This document shows, piece by piece, positions 1 to 11,370 of a stretch of 64,000 nucleotides of DNA. The stretch's first letter is position 1, and each line of letters opens with the position of its first letter. Position numbers and translations under genes: made by a program. The stretch is from Eremomyces bilateralis CBS 781.70 (taxonomy: Eukaryota > Ascomycota > Dothideomycetes > Eremomycetales > Eremomycetaceae), in the NCBI RefSeq assembly GCF_010015585.1, contig NW_022985076.1, positions 421,744 through 485,743 of the forward strand. The letters run 5' to 3'. The notes under the pieces are model-generated. The model saw nothing but the letters and a program-made list of their open reading frames with translations, was not told where the DNA came from and did no database searches.

Positions 1-1350
1 CATCCTACATGATGGCTCAAAATTGCTACAGATATTTCACAAAAGGCACTCGAGTTATGCATGGAACTACCCCACGGTATCCCAAATAACCCAAAATAAT
101 CAGCCACAGTACTCAAACATCGGCATATTCTGGCAAAGCCCATTCGGAGAACAAACAGCTTTCCCTGGTCCAACACAACCCGCCGTAATGATATATGCAG
201 ATCCAAGGGCAACCACCGCAAACAGATAGATGCCCGCCGACTCGTCGATCATGATGATGTCCGTTTGGCAGTCGCTTGTAACGATGCAACTTATATCATA
301 GTTTCGAAAGGAGAGTAGAAGTCTACGCGACGACGTAGACATAGTTGCTGCAGTAGATATTCATGGCGATGCTCTAGTAAAATCTCGGGTGGAAACCATA
401 TTATGTGAAATGCGGATTGTTGTATCAAGTGCTACCCAAAAACCGACACGTAGCTTGTTGGGATTGGCTTACATGGATGGCGGTAGTGTCGTCGGTGGTT
501 CCATCGCATGTTGCAGACCAGTGAGTCTTGATAGATATGATATCGTCTAGCCGGACGTCGTGTATGTCGGCCTCCGTCGGACGAGAAATTCCGGTTTACA
601 TCCAGAATGCCATGTAATTTCGGATATAGTGCGTGTTCGCCTTGCACATGTGCCGTTCGATGCCAGCGTTCGGCATGTTCTCCTATCCAAAATTTGCTTG
701 GGGAATATGTGTTTTTGAACCCCCACATCTAGTTCCAGTTCAAGCGTATATAGACCGTTGTAATCATTAGGGTAGCAAGCAGAGACACAGGACCAGCCGC
801 CGACATCTCGATAGAAGCAAGATCATAATGACGGCTTAGGCACCGCCGAATGACCAGAAGACTGTGCAGAAAGTCGAAGATAGGGGTATGTAGTACAATA
901 GTACTTGTGGCTGGATGTGTTTAACCAACAGCAAAGCATTCTCGTTCGAGCCTGGCTGGGCATCTATCCAATCCACAGGACGATCGGCGTTTCGAGAATA
1001 CTGTTCCAAACGCCGTTCATCGATCGGATCCCATAGAACGACGCGTCCTGGGGACGCACTTTTCATTCAAATTCCACACTGTGAAACCCGTATGCTGGAA
1101 GGAATGCCTGTGAAACGACAGTCCGAAACTGGCGTACCGGACATTCAGTCACAGATTTTTCAGTCCTTTCCAAAATTCTTTCGAGGACCTCGCATCCCTT
1201 GGTGGATTTAATTGACAAGGCTAGTGGACCCGTCGCAAGTCGTTGGACGGTGGGAGGATAGCCTTGCTTGCCATTCATCGCGGAGCTGTAGCTGAGTACT
1301 CTGCAGCACGGCATCCTGAATGGGCGCACCTCTCCGACTTGATACACTTC
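1..1350 (-). mobile_element. Decayed Ty1/copia retrotransposon relic
   Basis: No intact gene is present, but minus-strand fragments fall in copia order. Around 1063-1210 there is a pre-integrase-like piece. Around 836-1066 there is integrase-core-like text. Around 600-700 the string EHAERWHRT resembles the integrase motif NGxAERxNRT. At 150-340, TSSRRLLLS followed by SDCQTDII and IDESAGIYL resembles the reverse transcriptase stretch around QMDVKTAFLNG and DEEIYM. Integrase lying upstream of reverse transcriptase is the copia (not gypsy) order. Many stops and frame changes show it is dead. The left part continues outside the window. The match is by eye and weak per position; the order of the pieces is the main support. 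Confidence 0.45.
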
Positions 1351-1358
1351 GATCATGC

Positions 1359-1595
1359 TCAATGCCCATTTCCAGCATTCGCGCCCATGATTCTCTCATC
1401 TCTTGATCGTCCAGGTCTTGCACCCGCGGCGCTATCAGCAGCTTGGGGGCCACCATTGTTCCCTCGAGCGCCGTCGATCGCCACCTTGGACTCGTGGGCT
1501 TGCCTTTGTTCCCACATTTTGCGTTGAAGGTTCTCGTCGAAGGTTTTGATGTCGTCGGTAGTGAGCGTGATTGCGGTGGGCTTGCGGCGTAACAT
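1359..1595 (-). CDS. CDC26: Anaphase-promoting complex subunit CDC26
   Basis: This single-exon protein of 78 residues begins MLRRKPTAITLTTDDIKTFD. That matches the fungal CDC26/Apc12 N-terminus (MLRR-P-T-I-LT-DI), the segment that threads into the TPR superhelix of APC6/Cut9 and stabilises the anaphase-promoting complex. The rest is low-complexity and polar, which is usual for the family, and it ends soon after an ERIMG motif that is also seen near the end of fungal homologues. Length is normal (about 70-110 residues). It lies head to head with the gene starting at 1874, with 278 bp between. The role is in ubiquitin-dependent cell-cycle control in the nucleus. Recognition rests mainly on the first 20 residues; the exact C-terminus could be altered by an unseen intron. 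Confidence 0.78.
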   Translation of the reverse strand: MLRRKPTAITLTTDDIKTFDENLQRKMWEQRQAHESKVAIDGARGNNGGPQAADSAAGARPGRSRDERIMGANAGNGH

Positions 1596-1873
1596 GTTGA
1601 TGGAGAACTAACGCAAGTTGAGGAGTGGTGAGGTGTTTGATGGGGATGAAAATAATGATAAATTGGATTAAAGAATCTCAGAAGGAGCTGTATTTCCAAC
1701 GCTGGCTTAAATTTATCCACAAAATCGACGTTATTGTCGTTGTACAGAGTGAACGTCAACAAAACTATCCAAGCTCTCCACCCTAGGGTTTTTGCACGTG
1801 ACTGATATATTCCAACCTCAATTCAACTCCAACATCGCCATAAAATTTCCAAGAGGCACCAAACTCCAAAACC
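1596..1873. promoter_or_regulatory. Divergent promoter region with CACGTG palindrome
   Basis: These 278 bp separate the start codons of CDC26 (minus) and the mitochondrial-type gene (plus). CACGTG lies at 1795-1800, about 75 bp before the plus-strand start. It is the core of bHLH/bZIP E-box-type sites. A role in either gene is inference. Confidence 0.4.
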
Positions 1874-2711
1874 ATGACGACACGAGTAAACATTGCCCTA
1901 AACAGGGCATCTCGCCTCTATCCCAATCAATGCCATCACTCCGTCCAACCATTCCTCTCCTCCGCCCGTCAATTCCATCAATCAACATCTCGATGCGCTG
2001 ACAACAGCTCCGACGGTAAGTTCCCACCCTCAACTAGCGATTCCATTCCCCAACTAACCCCCTCCAGTACCCCCCAAACCAATCGATCTCCGCTCCCTCG
2101 GCGCCACCACCTCCTCTACCCCCAAACTCGCCCGCCGCCGCGTCATCCCCCGCAAACCCTCCCCGCCCACCTCCACCTCCTCCACCGACGCCGATCGCCC
2201 CAGCGGCCTCCGCATCATCCACGTCGATGCCCCCCCTCAAACCACCCGCCCTAATGGACCCCGCCCCAACGGACCCCGCCTGCCCCGCCGCCCAACCACC
2301 CCTGGCACCCGCCCACCCGGCACCCGCCCAACCGGCGCCCTCCGCGTTGGCGCAACCGGCACCACAACCACCGGACCACCAGGCGGGCGACGCCGCAAGC
2401 CGAAGCGCGACGACGCAGCACGTGGCGCGTGGGGGGAGGATGATGGGAAGCGGGAGAAGGAGCAGGAGATGACGGCGGCAGAGGCGGAGGAGTTGAAGAA
2501 GGTGTTGCCGGTGGAGGGGTATGGGGGGTTTGAGTTGGGGTGGTTGGGGAGGGGGAGAGGGAAAGTGGAGGGGGGGAGATATACGTTGGTGAGGGGTGAT
2601 GGGGTGGTGGAGGCGGTGAAGAGGGGGGCGACGGTTGGGGGGAGAATAGGTGGGAAGGAGGTTGCGAAGATGGTGGAGGTGGTGAGGGGGGTGGAGGGGA
2701 TGAAGGCGTGA
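1874..2711 (+). CDS. Probable mitochondrial protein, function unknown (one intron)
   Basis: Two exons, 1874-2015 and 2068-2711, join in frame across a 52-bp intron (donor GTAAGT, acceptor CCTCCAG) to give 261 residues. The N-terminus (MTTRVNIALNRASRLYP, then more Arg/Ser/Gln with no acidic residues for about 35 positions) looks like a mitochondrial presequence, with a possible processing site near SSARQFHQS. The middle is a Pro/Thr/Gly/Arg-rich low-complexity stretch. The C-terminal part from about residue 180 (AEELKKVLPVEGYGGFELGW) looks folded. I do not recognise the family; a mitoribosomal or other matrix protein is possible but unproven. The extreme G-rich coding strand near the 3' end is typical of this genome's GC-rich genes. 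Confidence 0.68.
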
Positions 2712-3352
2712 TTGGGTTGGGCCTGTGTACATATACCGAACTGTATAAATCTGGATGATACCTTGACTCGAGGTGTATGTATTTGAATATTAACATGTGT
2801 TTATGGGAGAGCAATAAGGAAGAATAGAAGGAATGCCTAATACGACCGCATGTCTCCCAGTTCAACGATATTGATTTGAACGGCGGTTTATGAAGGATCA
2901 ATTCTAATGTTTCACCCATGCCGTATCTGAATGGCTGAATGTTCAGAGACCGGGTTTTCCCAACAATGGAACAGGAATAGATATCCGCGAGGGGACGCAT
3001 AGCTTCAGATTGCAGTAGAAAACCATATGTACCCATGCGAGGAATCAATAGAAACTCAGGCCTCACCACTGTATTCTCGTCCACAACTCACATACATCAA
3101 CACGAAACACAAGCCGAACCCCGTCAAGTATGCACAAAGATCCCTCTAATTTGGTCCTAACAACTAAAAAGTGACGATGAAACCCCCGCAAAAGAAACAA
3201 GATCAAAATATATCGATACAGGTCCTTCGTTCAACACCGCCCCGCATCCATGGAATTCCGAGGCCCCAAAAAATAGTTTTTTGCTTCCTCGAGTCGCCTC
3301 TATGTCGTTTGACAACCCCGCCCCCCCAACACCTCATCAGCAACATCACCGT
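2712..3352. other. Convergent intergenic region
   Basis: These 640 bp hold the 3' ends of two convergent genes. Longer open frames here are antisense extensions without coding character. I see no element. Confidence 0.5.
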
Positions 3353-5428
3353 CTAATACTCCAACGTGATCTTCTGCCCCTTCACCCGCCCGATCACAAC
3401 CTCCGGCGCATACTTCGGAATCACCTCGTCGTCATGCAACATCTCGAACTCCTCGCTCGCGTCTCGCCCCATGTGGCTGTACAGCGCCTGCGGGCCGCCC
3501 GGGTGCTCGTCCACCCAGTTCGTCAGATCCAGGACAACGCCCTTGACCGCGATCCACAGGTCGTCCTTCTTGTTGTGCTTAGCCACCTCCTCGAGCGTGT
3601 ACTCCTTCTCCGGGACGCTGAACTTCGCCGGTTCGGCCTTGGCGGCCGGCGCGGCGGCGGGGGCGGCGACCTGCTGCTGCGCGGGAGCGGAGACACCCGA
3701 CGCACCGGACCACTCGACGGAGAGCTTGCCGGGCTGAGCGGGGTCGAGGTGCAGGGAGATCTGGCCGAGACGCTGCTGGGCGGCGGAGGCGCCACCGTTG
3801 AGGAGCTTCTGGAAGAGGTACTTGGAGGCGGAATCGCCGGCGACGCGGCCGTAGACGACGCAGCCGAGGAGGGAGGAGCCGCCGAGGCGGTTGGCGCCGT
3901 GAACGCCACCGGCAAGCTCGCCGCAGACGAAGAGGCCGTCGAAGGGCTGGCCCTCGGAGTTGAGGACCTGGGCTTTGTCATTGATCTCGATGCCGCCCAT
4001 GGTGAAGTGGAGAACAGGCTCCATGATGGAGACGTGGAAGGTGTCGTTGACATCGAAGGGGAGGTTGTGGAAGTATTTCTTGCCCCATGGGTCCTTGGCC
4101 TTGCCGGCAGCGATGTCGTTGTAAGTGGCGAAGGTCTTGGCCAGGGCGGCTTCGCCGCAGCCCATCTCCTTGATGAGCTCGGCGCCGGTCATCTTCTTCA
4201 TAAGGCCGCGACCGGAGTAGTGGCGGGTGTGGAAGTCGAGGACGTTGGAGGCTTTGGAGTTGAGGACGAGGCGGATCGGCCAGTTGCCGGCCTCCTTCTC
4301 TTCCCACTCCTTGCCGGAGACGTAGTCACGGTGACCGAGCTCGTCGCAGAATCGCTCGCCCTTGCTGTTGAGCAGGAGACCACCCTCACCACGGAGAGCT
4401 GAAAAATGTCAGATTTTGTCATACGTTTGAGAGATGAAACTTACCCTCGGCAGCCAGGAACTTCCACTTTGAGCCGGGGTCTTTGGGGTCGACCAAACCG
4501 GTCGGATGGACCTGAACCTTGTCCATATCAATGCCGTTGGCACCGATCTCCATCAACATCTTGTGACCGTCACCGGTGGCGTGGACACCGTTGGTGGTGG
4601 CCAGGCCGACGGTATCAGGCCTGTGTTTCTGGAGGAGCGAGGTGGGGCCGAAATCAGCGGCATAACCACCCGTCGCAAGGATGACGGGGCCGTTGACGGA
4701 GACTTCCTCGCCGTTCTGCTCGTAGCTGACACCGGTGGCCAAGTTGCCATCCTTGAGGACCTTGGTAACCTTGGCCTTCTTGACGAGCTGGACGCGCTCC
4801 GGCTCGGCCTCGGCGAGCTCCTCGAATCGCTGCATCAGCGCATAGGTGATGGCCATACCGGGGAACTTGGCATCGTGGCCACGGTGCGTTCGGGGTTGTG
4901 AATGACCACTGCGGATTGTTAGTGTCTGCGGTGGATATATGGACGGTCGAAAACTTACCCGAGACGGGAGACGAGGGTGAGGTCGAGGTTGAAAACATCC
5001 TGCAACCACTCAACGGCGGCGGAGGACTTGTACGTCAGGACCTTGATGAGATCCGGTCGTGCCTTGTCACGGGCGGATTTGAGGGTGTCGTCATAGAATT
5101 GCTTGACGCTATCTTGGATCTTGTGGTCGACTTGAGTCCGGGTGAGGGCACCGTTGATACCCGAGGTAGCCTTCGTGGAGTTGCCTCCCATGAAGTCTGG
5201 AGCGCAAGGATCAGCATTTTGGACGCCGGGTCCGATGGGAATGGAGAATACGTACTGTTCTTGTCGAGAAGCAGGACATTGCCACCGGCGAGGTAGACAG
5301 TGTGCGCTGCGCTCAATCCGGACACTGTTTTGGAGTGATTAGATGCCGGATCCGATGATGTCGATGGGAATGCGGGGATGGATGGACAACTTACAGCCGG
5401 CACCAACGACGATGACTCTCTCAGGCAT
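3353..5428 (-). CDS. OSM1: OSM1-type fumarate reductase with C-terminal cytochrome b5 domain
   Basis: Five exons (5428-5395, 5324-5256, 5196-4959, 4908-4445, 4398-3353) join in phase to 616 residues. The start MPERVIVVGAGLSGLSAAH is the Rossmann FAD-binding fingerprint, split by the first intron. Family motifs follow: KNNFMGGNSTKATSGINGA, the RGEGG loop, QVHPTG, and GGVHGANRLGGSSL near residue 440, all typical of FAD-dependent fumarate reductase/succinate dehydrogenase flavoproteins. Residues about 530-616 form a cytochrome b5 haem domain with HPGG near 563, joined by an Ala/Pro-rich linker. The enzyme reduces fumarate to succinate to reoxidise flavins, as known for yeast Osm1/Frd1. Filamentous fungi commonly carry this b5 fusion. 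No clear targeting signal precedes the FAD motif, so cytosol, ER or mitochondrion cannot be settled from sequence. Confidence 0.94.
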
Positions 5429-7294
5429 TGTCGAGGATTGAATATGAGTTAGGTTTAAGGGACAAGGAGATAGTAGAGACGGGTGATGAACTCTAGAGAA
5501 AAGAAGGATGTGAAGTCGGGGAAGAAACGGAATGGGGGACGGGTTGTCGGATGTTCTTGTATGGTGGAGCAGTTGGTTGTGGCCAGAGGGTTTTGGCGGC
5601 ACGTTGCCTAGGTAGGAATTTGCCTCGGCGTGTGCTGGGTTCCGTCTGGGTTCCTCTCTACGAATGAAAGGTCGGGCAATCCAATTCTTCGGAGTGCACG
5701 AGGCTAAAACGTCTTATCCTCTTATATAATCTCGGTGCACTACTTGATGTTGGAGCTTTGTCCGAGGATTGACGCATGGGAATGAGTTCTATTATTCTAT
5801 GACAATGCGAACGACGACTGAGACTTGGACTTGGGCCTTGAGGCAACCGGGCAGAATAATACGGCGGTGCCACAATGGATATTGTTTCACTTCTTGTTAT
5901 TGACTTGATTTGCTTTCACCATGAGTGGGAATAATAGTCCCGGAAATAATAGGTAATGAACCACCAAATGGTTGTCTTTTGCAGCCGCTGACGATCGATG
6001 ATTCAATTTCCATCTCTGCATCAACCAACGCGCAGTATGTGGCATGTGGCATGTGAACCAGTGGAAATGCGATCATGTGCCAGAATGTCTTTGCTTGAAT
6101 CGCGTCTCCCTTCTGATCACGCTTCTTCGATTCTTTGCTTCGTCAGTTTCATTTCAGAAATGTGTCTGGTCTGGGCAATATTAACATGTGAAGGACACCT
6201 GAAATTTAAGGCATCAAAGGCATCAAAGGCATAAAATCGACTCGTGACCTTGGACGAAAACTCCGAAACCAAATCGTGAAAACAGAACGGAAATCCGGAC
6301 GCGGGGCTTTCCAATAATTCCATCTTCACTCAATTTCGCCTCAATAAAAGCCCCATTCTCTGCCCGGTTCTCATTCAATTTCGGCTCCAATTTCGGATCC
6401 ATCGCCCATCCATCTCCCATCCAATGGCACGCGCAACCCCCCGGATCCCACCGGTCCCTGATCCCCATCGGCTTCGGCTGTCCTCCGGTTGACGCTCCCC
6501 CACGGCCCACGGCCCACAGGGATCCCGCAGGCGTCGGCTGGGGGTCAGCTTACGCCGAGGGACTTCGCCGGCTTCTAGAAGCGAACGGACGTTCATTTAC
6601 ATCGGACATGGACGGGGCCGTGGATTTTGGAAATGACAGGCGCGAGATGTTAGATTGGGGCTTGGGGTGTTTCTCGCACGATTTAAAAGCTGCTTAAGAT
6701 GGCCAGATCATCATTCAGGGAACGGTTCGGATCGTCCATGCCCGCCCATCATTCAAAAGTCGAAAGTCGGAGGAGCAGGTTTGCCTTCTCTCTCCACGTG
6801 ACTCCACCATGTGCTAGAACAGCCAGCCAATTAGCGACGTCCTGAATGGGCTTATGGTACATCCTATCCATAGCTTCATGCCCTGGATTAAGGTACCCGT
6901 ACTATCATGCAAACAGTACTCCGTCAGTCTCAAGGTTATTGTCATTGACTCGGGTGTCGTCCTAGGTTTGGAGAACACAATGGGTCTGTTCCTTTCTCCT
7001 TTTCTGCATCTCCATTCCTCATCATCCTGCTTCAAGCTCACCTTACCGGTTGAACTTCTCCAAGGGTAACCTCGGCAACAAGCATGATCAGGTATCTCCG
7101 CAGAGCTTTCCCTCAGTCTCACGCGTTCACGAAGTCTATTAAGTCGACGAAAGATTCTCCTTGTCATAGTAATACAGCAAAGTTATCGTAATACCAGAGA
7201 AGCAGTTCATGACGGCACGAGTCCCTTTTGCATAGTTCCCTCACTTCATTGACCGCTCTCTAAACTAAACCGCCCCATCCCATATCCCACCACC
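5429..7294. other. Divergent intergenic region (1.9 kb)
   Basis: This lies between the OSM1-like gene (minus) and the thiolase-like gene (plus). Only short open frames without recognisable products occur. CACGTG is at 6795-6800. The stretch 6360-6560 is C-rich on the plus strand. It may contain promoters, leaders or a non-coding RNA, but nothing shows it. Confidence 0.45.
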
Positions 7295-8953
7295 ATGGCC
7301 ACCAAACCCCTCCCCCCCCCCAAAACCTTCACTCCCATCATCATCGGCGTCGCTGACATCGTCAACCGCTCCACCGCCCCCTCCTCCGCCCTCGAACCCG
7401 CCACCCTCATCACCGCCGCCATCACCGCCGCCCTCACCGACGCCCTCTCCCCGTCTTACGCCTCCCCCACCTCCCTCCTACCCCTCATCACCGACCTCTC
7501 CGTCATCAAAACCTGGACCTGGGACTACCCCGACCTCCCCGCCCTCCTCGCGCAAAACCTCCACCTCCCCGAACTCAAACAGAAGCACTACTCCGCCCAC
7601 GGCGGCAACCAACCCGCCAAGGTCCTCGACGCCGCCGCCCGCCGCATCGCTGCGGGTATCTCCTCCGCCGCCATCGTCTGCGGCGGCGAAGCCCTTGCCT
7701 CCTTGTCCGCCTGTGCCGCCGCTGGGAAGCTGCCGCCTGACGGCTGGAGCGAGCCGGCCACACCGATCGACGCGGTATTTTCACCGACGACGCGGGAACT
7801 GGGCGCGGACGTCGGGGCCCATCACAATATCGGGGCCCCGATCCACATCTATCCGCTGTATGAGAATGGGTTTCGGGCACGACGGGGGCAGGGAGTGCGG
7901 GATAACCATCAGGAGAGCGCGAGGGTGTATGGGGAATTTGCGGGGGTGGCAGAGGGGACGGAGTATGCATGGGGAAAGGGGAAGAAGGTGACGATGGGGG
8001 ACATCGAGACAGTGGGGGGAAAGAATCGGATGATCTGCTTCCCGTATCCGTTGCTGATGAATGCGTTTAACACGGTGAATTTGGCGGCCGCGGCGCTATT
8101 GACGAATACGGAGGTAGCGACGCGCATGGGGATCCCGGAGGAACGGTGGATTTATCCACTCGGTGGCGCGGGGACGGCGGACGCGGGGGAGTTTTGGAAG
8201 CGCCCGGACTATCATTCGTCGCCGTGTTTGACGCGGAGCCTGGACGCAGCGCTATCGGTGTCCGGTCTACGCACCGACGACGTCGACCTGTATGATTTCT
8301 ACAGCTGCTTCCCGATCGTGCCGAAGCTGGCGGCGCAGCATCTAGGGCTGCCGTTCTACGGTGGGGAGAAGAAGCTGACGCTGCTGGGCGGGTTGACGAG
8401 TTTTGGGGGGGCAGGGAATAATTACAGTATGCATGCGATCACGGAAATGACGCGGCAGTTGCGCGACCGGAAGGCGAAGAAGGGGGGTGCGAATGGGTTG
8501 ATTTTGGCGAATGGTGGGTGGTTGACGTATCAGTATGTCGTCTGCTTGGGGACGAAGCCGAGGAAGGATGGGGGCGCGTATCCGTTGGAGGACGTATTAC
8601 CGGAGGTGATTACGGATGTGGCTGTTCCGGAGATCGCAGAGGTCGCGGAGGGCGAGGCGGTCGTTGAGGTACGTTATTCCAGTCGAACCATGGTATTTGG
8701 ATGAGTATGACTAACTTTCCACCAGACATACACCGTCGAATTCAGCCGAGACGGTTCACCCGAACGGGGCCATGTCGTCGGCAGGTTAACGAGCAACGGC
8801 AAGCGGTTCCTTGCGAATCATGCCGATGCAAGGACGCTGAAGGAGCTGGCGAGCTGGGAGAAGGAGCCGATTGGAAGGTCGGGGTGGGTGTGGCAGGCGA
8901 AGGACGATCCGCAGAGGAACATCTTCAGCTTTGAGTCGAGACCGCAGCTGTAG
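7295..8953 (+). CDS. Thiolase-like protein (TLP1 type, extra C-terminal domain)
   Basis: Two exons (7295-8668 and 8726-8953; donor GTACGT, acceptor CACCAG) encode 533 residues. The fold signature is thiolase-like: VCGGEAL near residue 130, a GGLTSFGGAGNNYSMHAI motif near 370-390, and a C-terminal domain (TYTVEFSRDGSPERGHVVGR onward) matching the additional domain of type-1 thiolase-like proteins. The usual nucleophilic Cys position reads GGNQPAK without Cys, and the second catalytic Cys region reads ANGGWLTY, so ordinary acetyl-CoA thiolase activity is doubtful. A His is kept in NYSMH. It probably binds acyl-CoA or related substrates, possibly in peroxisomes; the C-terminus SRPQL is not a clean PTS1. 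Codon use is strongly C-ending, as in the other conserved genes. Confidence 0.88.
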
Positions 8954-10139
8954 AGGATGAATTGAATTGTTTCTGGCGATTGTTGACCTCTGATATGTTC
9001 TACAGATCGTGTGGGCTTGGTATCGTTCGGGATCAGAAGTCATAATCCTATTGTCCAGACTCCGGACTCAATTCAGGGGATGGTGCTACAGTAGCGCACG
9101 TGACGACACCCCCTGAACCCTTCCGTTTGCTCGACCTTCACTTTTACCGCTGTTTGTTTCATTATTCTCTCTCCTACATCATCACGTTTACTCAATTCCG
9201 TTTGCTTCATGTTTGCTTTATATATCGCCCAAGTCTCGCTCAGGTCTCCGGTCTGCATTTTTAAATCAGCCATTTGCAGAACTTTCCAAGTCGTCACGAA
9301 CCCAGTCTGAACCTGATGCATTATATTTTCTTACACCTTATGTGAATCGTATACTAGTGTCATAGTGCTGCATTATATTATTTTTAACTTCCTCGTTTCT
9401 AGAATTCTCGTTGAGAGTGTGAATGTAGAACTCAGTCTGTAGCAATCTCATAGTAACCTTGCGCTATATAACCGATGACATGGTCGATAAGAAGGAATTG
9501 AAGGCCTATTCAAAGTTATTGGCACTATAAGTACCAGTATTACAACAGCCTGCACAAATTCACTCAGGCAATGAACGTGGAACTGAACGGGATTTCAGGA
9601 TATCCCTTCTTCACGGCTTCTGTCTTCAAGTCATGGTGGACCGACCAATCCTTGCCTAAAACCTTCAGCAAACGTATCTCAATATAAATGTATCCCTTAG
9701 ACATTTCCTAAGCGAAAATCTATATTTCAATTGGCGTTGAAGGACCTGATCTGAACGGTCGGTAACCTCCGCAAACAGGAATGGCCAGACAACCCTGCGG
9801 GCCGATAAAATCGAGTACGAGGATTAGTATTAACGCCATCGATGAATTTGGAGACTTGATTCCTCTCTGAGCGAGCCCAAACATCATTCTTTGGATGATT
9901 GGCCCCATTGGAACACTACAAGAGATCATTGACATGGGGCTTAATATCGAACGCATTGCTTCGCCTGATTCCCTCTCCAATGAAGAGGTATTTCTTCGAT
10001 CCAGACGCTCTCCCCCCGATAGCCAGGCCAAAGCGTGGCCCGATATTCACCACGTGGGGTTCACCGGGGTGCCGAAAAATTGCCTAGCAAAGCATATGAG
10101 AGGGGATGAGAAGGTGTCCAACCGCTTTCGCAGCAGAAG
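8954..10139. other. AT-rich gene-free stretch
   Basis: After the thiolase-like gene the base composition shifts to AT-rich. Reading frames are broken. CACGTG is at 9097-9102. Text at 9895-10139 may be the degraded upstream part of the helicase relic, but I could not match it. Confidence 0.4.
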
Positions 10140-10620
10140 GTGGACTTGACAAAGAAGAAGCGGATGCAAAAATGGACGAGATTCTCCCTATCGCCGGCGA
10201 TGGCTCCGAAACTCGGCTTTCTTTCCTTTGCACCGATACTTAACAAACTTAACGTCAAACAGCGCATGATATACAACATTGCGACTACTCATTTTGGACG
10301 TATCTCGCTGGGAATGCTCCTCGTTAGGTTCTCATCAACGTTGATTTGCGAGGCAGGGATTTATAAGTCTTTTGTTATTCAGCTTATCTCTTCACATCTC
10401 CAAGAGACTGCATCACGTCACGGGATCGCGAATCTTGTTTTTCGTACGGCGCCTACGGGTGTAGCAGCTCATAGTCTTTCTGCCGGATGCTTCATTCTCT
10501 TCTCCGTCGTCCGGTTGCGGATGGAGGGTGAAGTGCGAACGCCCTAGATGCATCGCCTCGCTGATCCCGAACACGGAGGTCACTGATCTCGGTAATGAGC
10601 TTTGACTCAGCACCCTTAAA
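10140..10620 (+). pseudogene. Relic of a PIF1-like DNA helicase
   Basis: An open stretch reads LNVKQRMIYNIATTHF, then ICEAGIYKSFVIQLISSHLQ and FRTAPTGVAAHSL. These line up with the start of PIF1-like helicases: the LN-x-QR motif, Walker A (normally GxAGTGKS) and the APTGVAA motif Ia. The Walker A here is destroyed: IYKS stands where TGKS is expected. The frame ends soon after and the DEKSMI-type motif II is not readable. Such genes occur in Helitrons and as repeated PIF1 copies in fungal genomes; I see no Rep or Helitron end to decide. The frame lacks a credible start. It is dead. Confidence 0.6.
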
Positions 10621-10712
10621 TCAGTCGAAGAGCGGTTTGCCGCTGTCGCCTACCGACACAGACGCGGTTCTTGTTAAAGAAGGTGGAAAAATGAATACGA
10701 CCCTTCATACAG

Positions 10713-11370
10713 TTGCCTTTAATTTGGAAACGTAGCCAGAAAGTCAAGCAGTATAACAACCAATGGCTAGCTGGCGAGCCAGTCAGTCAACCAGTGTATG
10801 CGGGCGTAAAATTTGCAATAGAAGCTGCAAGAGCAGTCAGAAAGTCGAATACGCGATCAACAGCGACCTTGCAGTTTCGATTCGCTCGTTCCATCCTCGA
10901 CGGGCTCTATGCCAGTGTAAGGCAGTCTTTTAAGTCTATCCACGTTCAATATCGGCCCCTATCACCAGATTCATTTACCCATCTGGATGAGAGGGAGTTA
11001 AGAATAAAACAAAATAAATCCACCTACAGCAATTCAGCTGACATTCAAGACGAGAAACAGCACAGAAATGATGCCTCTGCATCAGAACCGAAAACTGGAC
11101 ATCACAATGCGTGTCAGGCGGACTCTACCACCCTGTGGCCCTCCGAATGGGTAGATGACACAACTATCTTCTATTTTCTGCAGGCTCTTCTGCCAGACGA
11201 TACTCGTTTGGTATCGGCAAGCAGCGATCCCAATGTGTCTGCTCTGATACCTATCTAACCTCTGGCCATTATCAACAGGCCCCAGCTGTATCTTTACTCT
11301 TCGACACCTTCCAACGGCTCGCACGAGATGGTAGCCCTAGATGCAATCTCACCGCATCGATGCACACATG
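10713..11370 (+). pseudogene. Possible Ulp1-like (C48) protease relic
   Basis: A 181-codon open frame ends with the text SEWVDDTTIFYFLQALLP, which resembles the WLDDE-x-I-x-FYL motif of Ulp1/SUMO-type cysteine proteases. Just downstream in another frame LAIINRPQLYLYSSTPSNGS resembles the HWxLAII...YDS segment. Intact catalytic His and Cys are not visible. Ulp1-like genes are frequently carried by large transposons, and the helicase relic is directly upstream, so both could be debris of one element. This is a weak call. Confidence 0.3.

Noticed and set aside
2034-3084. Pro-rich minus-strand frames over the mitochondrial-type gene
   Set aside because: The spliced plus-strand frame has a presequence, correct splice sites and a folded-looking C-terminus. 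The antisense text is repetitive Pro/Leu/Ser.
3281-4402. A 373-codon open frame on the plus strand opposite the OSM1-like gene
   Set aside because: It is antisense to a well-supported gene. Its Gly/Val/Leu/Glu-rich composition comes from GC-rich third positions of the real frame.
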